Shown one piece after another: positions 1-7,282 of a stretch of 64,000 bases of DNA. A program made the position numbers and the translations under genes. The DNA comes from Brevundimonas sp. UBA4553 (GTDB lineage: Bacteria; Pseudomonadota; Alphaproteobacteria; Caulobacterales; Caulobacteraceae). The stretch's first letter is position 1. Each line of letters opens with the position of its first letter. The stretch spans positions 248,001-312,000 of the forward strand of contig NZ_DGLD01000013.1 of NCBI RefSeq assembly GCF_002387245.1, given 5' to 3'. The notes below the pieces were generated by a model, which saw only the letters and a program-made list of their open reading frames with translations, was not told the DNA's origin and did not search any database.

Positions 1-654
1 CTGCCGGAAGTACTCGCGAGCAGACCAGATCAGAATGGGCGCGGCCGGTGCCAGAACCGTCGTAACGAAACTGTCGATGGTCAAACCAACGTAGCCGGCG
101 ATCGCGAGAAGGATCATCGGCAGGCCTACACCTATGCCGATCAACCACCGGCCATAGTGGCGACGTAGCTCTCCGTCATACCAGAGGTTGGTTCGCTGGC
201 AGATGATCCGGCCCAGATGATGAGGCGGCCGTCCTGCGGCAACGGGATACCAATCCCTCAGCTTGTCATCCTTACCGCCCCATCGCGCCCATCGACGCTC
301 TGCCGAAGCAATATCAGGATAAGGCGCGGACTTGCCGGCCACCAACTTGTTCCAAGGCACCTGGAGTACAGCTTCATCGAACTTTTCTGCGATCTTCGCT
401 GACAAGCGGATGCGATGGCGTTGGGTCCGATCCAGGATGAGGACGTCGAGCAGGGTCACAGCCAGCGCAGCAGCCGCTGCCCACGGTCGGATACTCTGTG
501 CGAAGATGCCTGTGATCGTCAGCCCCATCGGCATTACGACGGTCAGGCTGAACTGAACGACCAGCCACAGGCTGGCATCGTCAAGAATGCGCTTTCGGGC
601 CCGCAGCAGCCGAAGCTGGGGCTCTTGGTTCTGTCGCTCGGGTATCGCGTTCAT
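1..654 (-). CDS. S-4TM family putative pore-forming effector (C-terminus beyond window)
   Basis: The reading frame is open from an ATG at 654 down to base 1, giving the first 218 residues. It begins MNAIPERQNQEPQL, the usual N-terminus of the S-4TM family (effectors associated with SMODS/CD-NTase genes). Two hydrophobic segments lie at about residues 28-65 and two more at about 170-212. Between them is the family motif ICQRTNLWYDGELRRHY. S-4TM proteins are thought to form membrane pores when a nucleotide-signalling antiphage system fires. The gene sits 94 bp downstream of a conserved unknown gene on the same strand. A partner nucleotidyltransferase, if present, would lie outside the left edge. 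The family call is confident; the role here is inferred. Confidence 0.8.
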   Translation of the reverse strand, partial: MNAIPERQNQEPQLRLLRARKRILDDASLWLVVQFSLTVVMPMGLTITGIFAQSIRPWAAAAALAVTLLDVLILDRTQRHRIRLSAKIAEKFDEAVLQVPWNKLVAGKSAPYPDIASAERRWARWGGKDDKLRDWYPVAAGRPPHHLGRIICQRTNLWYDGELRRHYGRWLIGIGVGLPMILLAIAGYVGLTIDSFVTTVLAPAAPILIWSAREYFRQ

Positions 655-748
655 GTCGGCGTTCGATGGCTGGTCGGAGACAACCTAAGCTATACCAGCG
701 ACCAAATGCCTGGACGACGAAATTCACCCGGCTGCGCCGATTGAGGCG

Positions 749-1261
749 CTATCGCATTTCGCTATCGTTCGTTGCCTGGCGTCCCCAGAACCAGACGGCG
801 GCCCGCAGCACCTCGATCGCATCTCGCTCTGCCGGTCCGTCGGTTATCGTAAGCGCGGCGACTGAGGTCGGGTCATCCCCAGCATGTCTTGCCTGGGTCT
901 GTATCAGCCGTTCCGATTTGACATGCTTGGAGCCATTGCAAATGCTCTGACACAACTCCAGTTCAGGACACTCGCGGATCGCCCAGGCGACCAGATCGCT
1001 CTTCTTGAGCGGCGTCACTGCCCCAATGTACCGCGCGACTTCCTGGCTGTTTCGGTTCGTCGCGGTAATGCCGTTCCAGCACCAGTCGGTCATATGCCAC
1101 GCCGTTATGGCGCAGTTGATCGCGGCATCCACGCGGTCATCTGTCTCTGCGGCGTTCTCGGCTCGTTGCAGCTCCCTGGAGGCCTTGCGCGCCATGGCGC
1201 TGGCCTCCTGCATGCCAAAGCTTCCGCTGGCGCCCCATAAGGTGGTGTGCATGACAGCCAT
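749..1261 (-). CDS. conserved hypothetical protein with an NGSKHV motif
   Basis: A 170-residue soluble protein. The start at 1261 is supported by GGAGG 9 nt upstream. The middle has the pattern AINCAITAWHMTDWCW and, about 55 residues later, CQSICNGSKHV. I recall this pairing (a Trp-rich helix followed by ANGSKH) from a widespread family of unannotated bacterial proteins, possibly an all-alpha HEPN-like fold. No catalytic role can be assigned. It lies just upstream of the S-4TM effector on the same strand, so the two may be co-transcribed. Confidence 0.6.
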   Translation of the reverse strand: MAVMHTTLWGASGSFGMQEASAMARKASRELQRAENAAETDDRVDAAINCAITAWHMTDWCWNGITATNRNSQEVARYIGAVTPLKKSDLVAWAIRECPELELCQSICNGSKHVKSERLIQTQARHAGDDPTSVAALTITDGPAERDAIEVLRAAVWFWGRQATNDSEMR

Positions 1262-1406
1262 TCAAAGCGCCTCCCCGATTTGTCTGATCCGCATATGTTG
1301 CAGGCTGCACGATGCGATCCCGACGCGCCGAACGACGGCGTCAACACGGGTTTGACACAACTTCTGATTGGCCGGTAGCCTTTGTCTTTCCTCGGGGGAG
1401 GGTAGT

Positions 1407-1934
1407 TTGTCGAACAAGGCGGGCGCAGGCTGCCTGGGCTGGTTGGTTGCGGGCGTGCTCCTGATCGCCCTGGTCGGTAAATGCGGAGGCGAGCATACCG
1501 GCGGTACAGATGGCGTCGGGCTGAGCGAGCCTCGCCGGTCGATCCAATCCTGGCGGTACATTCGCCCTGTCTCGGCGAATTGCAGGAGCGACGTCTCTAC
1601 AAATTCGGATTCGGTGGCGCGCCTCGATCGCAACGAGTTCGTGGGCGTCATTGAGTCCAAAAACGGGTGGTCCCTGATCGACCGCCCGAGCGATTGCTGG
1701 GTGCGCGACGACCTATTGGCCGCCACTCGGACTAATGACCGGACGCAAGTCCGCGGTCTCGTCAGCACCGACGCGCCATCAGCCCGCGGGTCAACGCCGC
1801 GTTCGAATGGCGGATCAGCCTACTACCGCAACTGCGCCGCCGCTCGCGCTGCAGGTGCTGCGCCTGTCCGTCGCGGCGACCCGGGATATGCGCGAAGGCT
1901 TGATCGCGACGGTGACGGCGTGGGGTGTGAATAG
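1407..1934 (+). CDS. membrane-anchored SH3-like plus Excalibur domain protein
   Basis: The likely start is TTG at 1407, five bases after GGGGGAGGG, giving 175 residues. The N-terminus has one membrane segment (LGWLVAGVLLIALVG). Residues about 45-105 look like a bacterial SH3 domain (WRYIRPVSANCRS ... NGWSLIDRPSDCWVRDD). The C-terminus is an Excalibur-type calcium-binding motif: YYRNCAAARAAGAAPV followed by GDPGYARRLDRDGDGVGCE. Such proteins are usually anchored at or exported to the cell envelope. A longer product from TTG at 1368 is possible but lacks a good ribosome site. Confidence 0.7.
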   Translation: MSNKAGAGCLGWLVAGVLLIALVGKCGGEHTGGTDGVGLSEPRRSIQSWRYIRPVSANCRSDVSTNSDSVARLDRNEFVGVIESKNGWSLIDRPSDCWVRDDLLAATRTNDRTQVRGLVSTDAPSARGSTPRSNGGSAYYRNCAAARAAGAAPVRRGDPGYARRLDRDGDGVGCE

Positions 1935-2103
1935 GGCGTCGTTCATTCGTTTCTTGAAGACTTCTCCTTGGGTCCCAGACCAACCGATCGAGTGGTTGCA
2001 GGTTGGCGGCGGAACTCTGATCTGAGAGCGACGAAATGATGGAGTACCGGTTGCCACAAGGCTGCAATCGCTCCCCTCTCGCACCCCATCACGGAGCACC
2101 ACC

Positions 2104-2835
2104 ATGTTGATCAGCCAACGGCAAATCCCGCCCACGACCAAGGCCACCTTCGGAAATGAGCTTTTCGCCGCTTCGCCGGGAGTTGCGATCGAACTGATGA
2201 ATGCCATCAACGCCTGGGCAACATTGGAAGCCAAGGTCGAAGGCATTTTCGGCCATCTCACCGAAGGCGATCCGTCGGCGATGGCTGCATTCAAAGACCT
2301 GCTGGGTTGGGATCGCAGGGCGAAAGCTCTTGGCGAGAAAGTTGCCGCGGTTCGACCAGAACTCCAGGATCACGTCGCCGGCTTGCTCAACCACGTGAAG
2401 GAGGCCGCAGATCTGCGCAACGAAATCGCTCACAGTTTGTGGGGAGTAGATCAAGATGGACAGATGCTGATCAGCCCATCCGACATGTACGGACGCGTTT
2501 CGGTGCATGCGAGCGGCGAGAACGCGGACGCAGAGATGCCAGAGTTCATCTCAACGCTGTTCCGCGACGGCAGAATGGTCGGAATGGCTGAGGCTACTGC
2601 GGCTCGCCAGGCCATCGAAGCTGCCGAAGGCTTGATGCACGCGGCCTGGCTCGGCTTTTTCTCTCCCGAACGAGATGAGACGGGCGCATCGTTCGAAGAT
2701 CTCATCAACTCGCTGAAGACCCACCCCGGCATTGCGGAGCGCGCTTTGAATCGCGCTCGTTGGCGCGCCCGCGAGGAAAAGTCGAAGGCGAAGGCGGGGC
2801 GCTCCAACCTTGACGCTGGTTTCGACCTCGGTTGA
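2104..2835 (+). CDS. hypothetical protein with HEPN-like R-x4-H motif
   Basis: A 243-residue, largely helical soluble protein with no signal peptide. Residues about 100-112 read ADLRNEIAHSLWG. RNEIAH fits the R-x4-6-H motif of HEPN domains, many of which are RNases in toxin-antitoxin and defence loci. The helix pattern before it (NAINAWATLEAKVEGIFGHL) also fits HEPN-like or DUF-type helical bundles. The C-terminal tail is basic (RARWRAREEKSKAKAG). No antitoxin-like partner is adjacent, so an RNase role is only a suggestion. Confidence 0.55.
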   Translation: MLISQRQIPPTTKATFGNELFAASPGVAIELMNAINAWATLEAKVEGIFGHLTEGDPSAMAAFKDLLGWDRRAKALGEKVAAVRPELQDHVAGLLNHVKEAADLRNEIAHSLWGVDQDGQMLISPSDMYGRVSVHASGENADAEMPEFISTLFRDGRMVGMAEATAARQAIEAAEGLMHAAWLGFFSPERDETGASFEDLINSLKTHPGIAERALNRARWRAREEKSKAKAGRSNLDAGFDLG

Positions 2836-2892
2836 CAGCGCGGAACCTTCTCCGAACGCGATGATTCCGCAGGGACAGGTAGGAGTTCCCTC

Positions 2893-3072
2893 ATGTCGAA
2901 GCGCGAACTTATCGAACCGACCCCCGGCGACAAACGCTATGCCCGTCGGGACGATGACGGCCAGTTTTCCGAGCAGACCGACGTCGGCAAATCGTCGGCC
3001 CAGGACCAACGGCGTGACGCCAAGACCGAGGCCAAGCCGGGCCACGGCGATCGCGGCGATCGCAAGGACTAG
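2893..3072 (+). CDS. small hydrophilic protein found next to ku
   Basis: A 59-residue, highly charged protein starting MSKRELIEPTPGDKRYARRD, with AGGAG about 7 nt before the ATG. Proteins beginning this way commonly sit beside Ku genes in Rhizobiales and Caulobacterales, as I recall. Here it converges on ku with a 4-bp overlap of the two 3' ends. No domain or catalytic residues are visible. The Lys/Arg/Asp-rich composition suggests an extended or nucleic-acid-associated protein. Confidence 0.6.
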   Translation: MSKRELIEPTPGDKRYARRDDDGQFSEQTDVGKSSAQDQRRDAKTEAKPGHGDRGDRKD

Positions 3073-3932
3073 GCGCGACGGCGCGCCGGCGCGCGGGCGG
3101 CTTTCGTCGCCGCCGGACGCGCCGCCGCCCGCGGGCGGGCCGACCGCGTCTTGCCCGCGCCTTGCCCTTGGAGGCTGGCGCGCAGCGCCGCCATCAGGTC
3201 GTCGTTGGCGGTGTCCTTCGGTTCCGCCGCGCGGGTCGGTTTGCGACCGGTCTGTTTGGCGGCGATCAGCGCCTTCAGCGCCTCTTCATAGCGATCGACG
3301 AACTGGTCCGGCTCAAAGGCTCCAGCCTGCTGCTCGATGATCCGACGGGCGATGTCGATCATCGCCGGCTCGGGCGGGGTATCGGAGATCGCCGCGAAGA
3401 TGTCATCGGCGTCACGCACCTCGCCGCGCGTGCGCAGTGAATAGGCAAGAATGCCCTTGCCGCGCGGTTCGAGCGCCAAAAGACGTTCGCGGGTCGACAG
3501 CACGACCCGCCCCAGGGCGATCTGACCTTCGGAGCGCATCGCTTCGCGGATCACGCCGAACGCTTCTTCTGCCAGCTTGCCGTTGGGCGCCAGGAAGTAG
3601 GGATTGTCCCAATAGATCCGATCGATCTCGCTTTCAGGCACGAACCGCTCGATGTCGATCGTGCGGGTGCTCTCCAGCTTGACCGCCTTGATCTCCTCGT
3701 CCGTCACCAGGATGTATTCGTCCTTGGCCACGGCATAGCCCTTGACCAGACTGGAACGCTCGACCGGCCCGGTCTCCGGGTCGGTGGTCACCATCTTGAT
3801 CCGGTTGCCGGTGTCGGGATTGATCAGGTTGAAATGAACGTCGCCGCCGGAATTCGTCGCCGTGTACATCGCGACAGGGCACGTCACGAGCGACAGTTTC
3901 AGGTGTCCTTGCCAAGTGGGGCGATACGCCAT
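3069..3932 (-). CDS. ku: non-homologous end-joining protein Ku
   Basis: 287 residues, the usual length of bacterial Ku. It starts MAYRPTWQGHLKLSLVTCPV, the standard N-terminus, followed by the Ku beta-barrel core (FNLINPDTGNRIKMVTTDPE, SLVKGYAVAKDEYILV, IDRIYWDNPYFLAP). The tail is rich in Ala, Arg and Lys, as in other proteobacterial Ku proteins, and probably binds DNA or recruits LigD. Ku homodimers thread onto double-strand ends and recruit the LigD ligase. No ligD lies in the window. Confidence 0.95.
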   Translation of the reverse strand: MAYRPTWQGHLKLSLVTCPVAMYTATNSGGDVHFNLINPDTGNRIKMVTTDPETGPVERSSLVKGYAVAKDEYILVTDEEIKAVKLESTRTIDIERFVPESEIDRIYWDNPYFLAPNGKLAEEAFGVIREAMRSEGQIALGRVVLSTRERLLALEPRGKGILAYSLRTRGEVRDADDIFAAISDTPPEPAMIDIARRIIEQQAGAFEPDQFVDRYEEALKALIAAKQTGRKPTRAAEPKDTANDDLMAALRASLQGQGAGKTRSARPRAAARPAATKAARAPARRRA

Positions 3933-4000
3933 GGTCGAGCCTCCAGGCGGCTCAGGGCCGCGAGACTCGACTCAACACGATGGGCGGCGAATCGCTCCGA

Positions 4001-4240
4001 TCAGTCGCACGGCTCGGGCGCGCCGCCCTGATCAAAGTCGAGCGTGAAGCAGTGTTCGACGCCGTCGGCCGGATCAATCACGAAAATCCGGACATGATTG
4101 TCGCCATCGACGGGCGGAGACCAGGCCTCCACATAAGCCACCGCCGCGGCCTCAAAGCTCTCGGCCGACACGGTATGGCCGTGGCTGCGTCCGACGGCGT
4201 CGGCGTAGGCGTAGAAGGACTGGGTTGAAGCTGGCGTCAT
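4001..4240 (-). CDS. small DUF5961-like protein
   Basis: 79 residues. The pattern SFEAAAVAYVEAWSPP, then HVRIFVIDPADGVEHCFTLDF, matches a small family I recall from Caulobacter and Brevundimonas (DUF5961). It is soluble and acidic with no signal peptide. Function is unknown. It stands 68 bp downstream of the ku start on the same strand and may be transcribed with it. Confidence 0.55.
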   Translation of the reverse strand: MTPASTQSFYAYADAVGRSHGHTVSAESFEAAAVAYVEAWSPPVDGDNHVRIFVIDPADGVEHCFTLDFDQGGAPEPCD

Positions 4241-4295
4241 GACCGATCTCCTGAAGACCGAAACGCATGACGGCTAAAACGGATTCATCGGCGGA

Positions 4296-4847
4296 TCAGA
4301 AGATGACCGGCTCGCCGCCCGGTGCACAATAGTTGCGCCAGACCGCCTCGAAATACTGTCCCATCTGACCCTGCTCGCTGTCCAGCCGGGCGCTGGCTTC
4401 GCCGCGGTCCGGAACACTGGCCTCGAAGCGGACGAAGGCCGATCGCCCTCCGGCGCGATTGAGCGCGCTGACCTCGCCGCAGTAGGTCGCCACGCCGGCC
4501 ACGATCTGGCGACGCCGAACGTTCCGGAACTGCGCCGAACTCGGCTGGCTCAGTTGCAGCTCGACGGCGCGACGCGCGGCGATCTCGCGATCGGCGCCGC
4601 GGAAATCACGCCTTGGCTGTTCGCGTCGACGGGCTTCGGCGCAGGCGCTGTAGGATCCGCTGCTGAGGCCGCGCAGGCGCGACATCAGGGTGCCGGGCGA
4701 GCCTTCGGGGTAGCCGCCCCCATTCGAACACGGGTCTGCTCCGGTGGCCGATTGAGCACCGACCGATCCGGGGACCGATGCGGTCACGAGCACCGCCAGC
4801 GCCAGCGCAGGTATGAGTTTCGATTGGTTCACCGCGGCCTCCATCAA
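4296..4847 (-). CDS. secreted hypothetical protein
   Basis: 183 residues with a signal peptide (LIPALALAVLVTASVPGSVGAQ, with likely cleavage after VGAQ). The C-terminal half contains VELQLSQPSSAQFRNVRRRQ and then TYCGEVSALNRAGGRSAFVRFEA. This pairing recurs in many short periplasmic proteins of unknown function (DPDSAQFRN ... CGEVN ... GGFxxF). Its start faces the XRE regulator at 4939, and a palindromic site lies in the shared promoter region. Confidence 0.65.
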   Translation of the reverse strand: MMEAAVNQSKLIPALALAVLVTASVPGSVGAQSATGADPCSNGGGYPEGSPGTLMSRLRGLSSGSYSACAEARRREQPRRDFRGADREIAARRAVELQLSQPSSAQFRNVRRRQIVAGVATYCGEVSALNRAGGRSAFVRFEASVPDRGEASARLDSEQGQMGQYFEAVWRNYCAPGGEPVIF

Positions 4848-4851
4848 AGAT

Positions 4852-4904
4852 AGGAACCATAGTTCCCATCAGAGGTAACCGAAGAGTTAGGCAGTATGGT
4901 TCCT
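4852..4904. promoter_or_regulatory. palindromic operator between divergent genes
   Basis: GGAAC-CATA-GTTCC is a perfect palindrome at 4853-4866. AGGAACCATA (4852-4861) recurs inverted as TATGGTTCCT at 4895-4904. The block sits between a secreted-protein gene on the minus strand and an XRE regulator on the plus strand. It is a good candidate for the regulator's own binding site. Confidence 0.5.
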
Positions 4905-4938
4905 AGAGCTATCTTGCCTATCGTCGTCCACTGGCCAG

Positions 4939-5148
4939 ATGCGGTGGGAGGATCAGGTCGGCGCCAACGTCAGGCGGCTGCGCAAGGCGGCAGGCCTCAG
5001 TCAGGAGGCCCTGGCTGACCGGGCCGGCATGTCGATGCGCTATCTGGCGGGCTTGGAACGCGGCGAAGAGAACCCGACGGTGACCTATCTGGTGAAGCTC
5101 GCCAACGCGCTGGACGTCTCGCCCGCGGCGTTCTTCGAACAGGCCTGA
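4939..5148 (+). CDS. XRE family transcriptional regulator
   Basis: 69 residues, almost entirely one Cro/C1-type helix-turn-helix domain: VGANVRRLRKAAGLSQEALA, then GMSMRYLAGLERGEENPTV. No Shine-Dalgarno sequence is visible before the ATG, so a leaderless message is possible. Its stop codon directly abuts the stop of the convergent integrase at 5149. It probably represses itself and the divergent gene through the palindrome at 4852-4904. Confidence 0.85.
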   Translation: MRWEDQVGANVRRLRKAAGLSQEALADRAGMSMRYLAGLERGEENPTVTYLVKLANALDVSPAAFFEQA

Positions 5149-6378
5149 TTACCGGCCGCGGCCGCCCTGCCCCAACGCCCTGGACACGTCGGACTGATGC
5201 GTCGGGCGGTGGTGGCCGTATACCCGCTCGAGCGTCTTCTCCGTCATGCCCAGGTATTGGGCGGCTCGTCGCAACGGCACATTGTCCTCCATCAGCCAGG
5301 TCGCTGCGGTGTGGCGGTGCCAGTGCGGCGTGATCTCGGCGGCCAGTCCCGCATCGGCGACAATCCCGGCGTAGCCCTTGCGAATCCGCCCCCGGATCGC
5401 CCGTCCCCCGTGGTGCAGGACGGTCGTGATCGGCGCAAGACCGGCCTTCGCGCGCTGGAGGTTGAGAGCGTCATCCTGCCGACGCCAGCGGCGCATGTGC
5501 CCCAACAGGCGCTTGGGAATGCGCATGACCGGGCGCCGCTTCGTGGGGTGATCGCGCTCCAGCCGACCCCGCCGGTAGATCCAACCCTTGTCCAGATCGA
5601 CCCAGGCGCTGTCGTCGGACGGCTCCCACTGCAGCTTCGGCAGGACGCCCGGGCGGCTGCCGGAATAGACGCCCAGGAGCACGAACCGGGTCAGATGGGC
5701 GCGATTGGATCGCGTCGAGGCGGCTGTGCGGACCCAGCGCTTTGCGGGCCGGCGCCAACCGCGCGCCGCCAGCAACAGGGCTGCGACCTGGGTGCGACTG
5801 AGGGAGTCGCGCGGGCTTTCGCCGGCTTTTTCCGGGTAGGTGAAGACCGGCTTGCGCGTCAGGGGATGTTCGGCCGCCCACCAGGACGTCGCCGCAGACA
5901 GGTCCTCCAGTTCGCGGCGCGCGCCAGCTTCGGTCACCTTGCGCGCCTTCGTCGAATCCTTGAACGACTTGATCGGTTGGTTCGTCCGATAGGCGACATA
6001 GGCTTGGCAGCTGCTGCGACGGATGTCGCCCAGCGTTTTTCCGCTCCAGAAATCGAGGATGGCGCCCAGGCGCGCCGCCACAGCCTTGGGGTCGGCTGCC
6101 CTGGGCGCTTTGTCCAGCGCATAGAGCGCCACCACCTCGTCGATCAGGACCTCTTCGGGATCCTGCGCCCGGCCCTTGGGGCGCGCTGCCGCACGCTTGG
6201 CGGTGACATACTCGGCTAGGGCGACTTCAGCCTCTTCAAGGCGGTCCGGGCCGCAACCTGTGCTGATGTTTTTGTCGCCATCGCGGATGAAGTAGACGGC
6301 GGCGAGCGCTCGGCCGGTGCGCTTGTCGATCCGCCCGGCGCGCAGGTAGAGGCGGGCGCCTTTTCGCGGCCTACCCAC
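5149..6378 (-). CDS. tyrosine recombinase / phage-type integrase (first of two)
   Basis: 409 residues. The catalytic domain shows the first Arg in GVYSGSRPGV (about residue 242), the box II HWHRHTAATW, and the nucleophile Tyr in LERVYGHH near residue 389. The N-terminal part resembles SAM-like core-binding domains of integrases in alphaproteobacterial islands (GRPRKGARLYLR). It presumably integrates or excises the surrounding element. The start overlaps the 3' part of an excisionase-like gene by about 160 bp. Confidence 0.9.
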   Translation of the reverse strand: MGRPRKGARLYLRAGRIDKRTGRALAAVYFIRDGDKNISTGCGPDRLEEAEVALAEYVTAKRAAARPKGRAQDPEEVLIDEVVALYALDKAPRAADPKAVAARLGAILDFWSGKTLGDIRRSSCQAYVAYRTNQPIKSFKDSTKARKVTEAGARRELEDLSAATSWWAAEHPLTRKPVFTYPEKAGESPRDSLSRTQVAALLLAARGWRRPAKRWVRTAASTRSNRAHLTRFVLLGVYSGSRPGVLPKLQWEPSDDSAWVDLDKGWIYRRGRLERDHPTKRRPVMRIPKRLLGHMRRWRRQDDALNLQRAKAGLAPITTVLHHGGRAIRGRIRKGYAGIVADAGLAAEITPHWHRHTAATWLMEDNVPLRRAAQYLGMTEKTLERVYGHHRPTHQSDVSRALGQGGRGR

Positions 6379-6653
6379 GCGTGCAGCTCGAACAGGGCGC
6401 GCACGGAGCGCGGCGTGACGAACCAGCGACCGGCGCGTTTGACCGCCCGCAGGCGCCCGTTGCGGATTTCGGTGCGGAACGACGACAGGGTGAGCGGGCC
6501 GCGCGGATAGAACAGCGCGACGGCCTCCACGAGGGTAAGCGGCTCGTCGGGGTCCCAGTCGGCAGGAGATGGACGCAGCCGGATCCGCGCCAGCCCGTCG
6601 CGCTCGACATCGTCATCGATTTGTGAAAAATGTTCAGATTGAGCCGTGGAAAT
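6216..6653 (-). CDS. excisionase-like HTH protein, apparent ATT start
   Basis: The core EPLTLVEAVALFYPRGPLT, then SFRTEIRNGRLRAVKRAGRW and FVTPRSVRALFE, is a winged-HTH excisionase-type domain. The C-terminus TSAQVAARTALKRLKSP resembles tails of excisionases that precede integrases in Rhizobiales islands, which supports reading through to the stop at 6216 inside the integrase gene. The only good ribosome site, AGGAGG at 6664-6659, is followed after 5 nt by an in-frame ATT at 6653. No ATG, GTG or TTG lies between it and the conserved domain. An ATG at 6728 would add an unlikely Arg/Gly-rich leader. Confidence 0.6.
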   Translation of the reverse strand: MSTAQSEHFSQIDDDVERDGLARIRLRPSPADWDPDEPLTLVEAVALFYPRGPLTLSSFRTEIRNGRLRAVKRAGRWFVTPRSVRALFELHAWVGREKAPASTCAPGGSTSAPAERSPPSTSSAMATKTSAQVAARTALKRLKSP

Positions 6654-6688
6654 GGGATCCTCCTGTTTTGCGCCTCCGATGGATGAAC

Positions 6689-7282
6689 ATGGCCCGACTG
6701 CCCGCCCTCGTGGACGCCCTGGTCGCAATCGACGGGCGCGAACGGGTCGTCATCGACAATGTCGCGCGCGCCGTTCGCGAAGCCGGCTTCATCCAGACGA
6801 CCAAGCGCGGGCGCGGCGCCGCCGAGATGACCGCCCATGACACCGCCGCCCTGATCGTCGGCCTTTACGGGTCGGCCGGAATGGGTGACGCGCCCCGCGT
6901 CGTCGAAGCCTTCAGCGAAGCGAAGCGCAAGCACCCGGCCGGCGCCATCAAGGATGGCCCGACCGCTCTGGGCCCCCTGTTGCGCAGCCGCACCCTGCTC
7001 GATGCGGTGGCGCGCCTGGTCGAGCTGGGGCCCGTGCTCGATCCCGTCGACCGGATCGGCGCCCCCGCCCCGGGTCTGGCTCACATCCAGCTGACCCTCC
7101 GTCGGCCCCACCTTCACGCCAGCATCAAGGTGGTGTTTCGCCAGGCCGAGGCGCAGGTCTACGAGATCGAGCTGCACTACGCCGCCCGCGGCGCGCCCTT
7201 CGCCCCGCCCTACGAGGTCGCCACCGAAGTGCGCCAGCCGATCTTCCTCACCCTCCATAAAGCAACACTTCCTTCGGGGTGA
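6689..7282 (+). CDS. hypothetical island protein
   Basis: 197 residues from ATG 6689 (another ATG at 6683 is equally possible). It begins MARLPALVDALVAIDGRERV and has a helical N-terminal region with TKRGRGAAEMTAHDTAALIVGLYGS. This is reminiscent of small DNA-associated proteins encoded beside integrases in Caulobacterales islands. The C-terminal half is beta-rich. It lies between the two integrases on the opposite strand, and its 3' end overlaps the second integrase by 35 bp. Function unknown. Confidence 0.6.
   Translation: MARLPALVDALVAIDGRERVVIDNVARAVREAGFIQTTKRGRGAAEMTAHDTAALIVGLYGSAGMGDAPRVVEAFSEAKRKHPAGAIKDGPTALGPLLRSRTLLDAVARLVELGPVLDPVDRIGAPAPGLAHIQLTLRRPHLHASIKVVFRQAEAQVYEIELHYAARGAPFAPPYEVATEVRQPIFLTLHKATLPSG

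Noticed and set aside
6371..7258. A 295-codon minus-strand frame opposite the gene at 6689
   Set aside because: Its text is low-complexity antisense noise over most of its length; the real minus-strand gene there is the excisionase-like frame ending at 6216.
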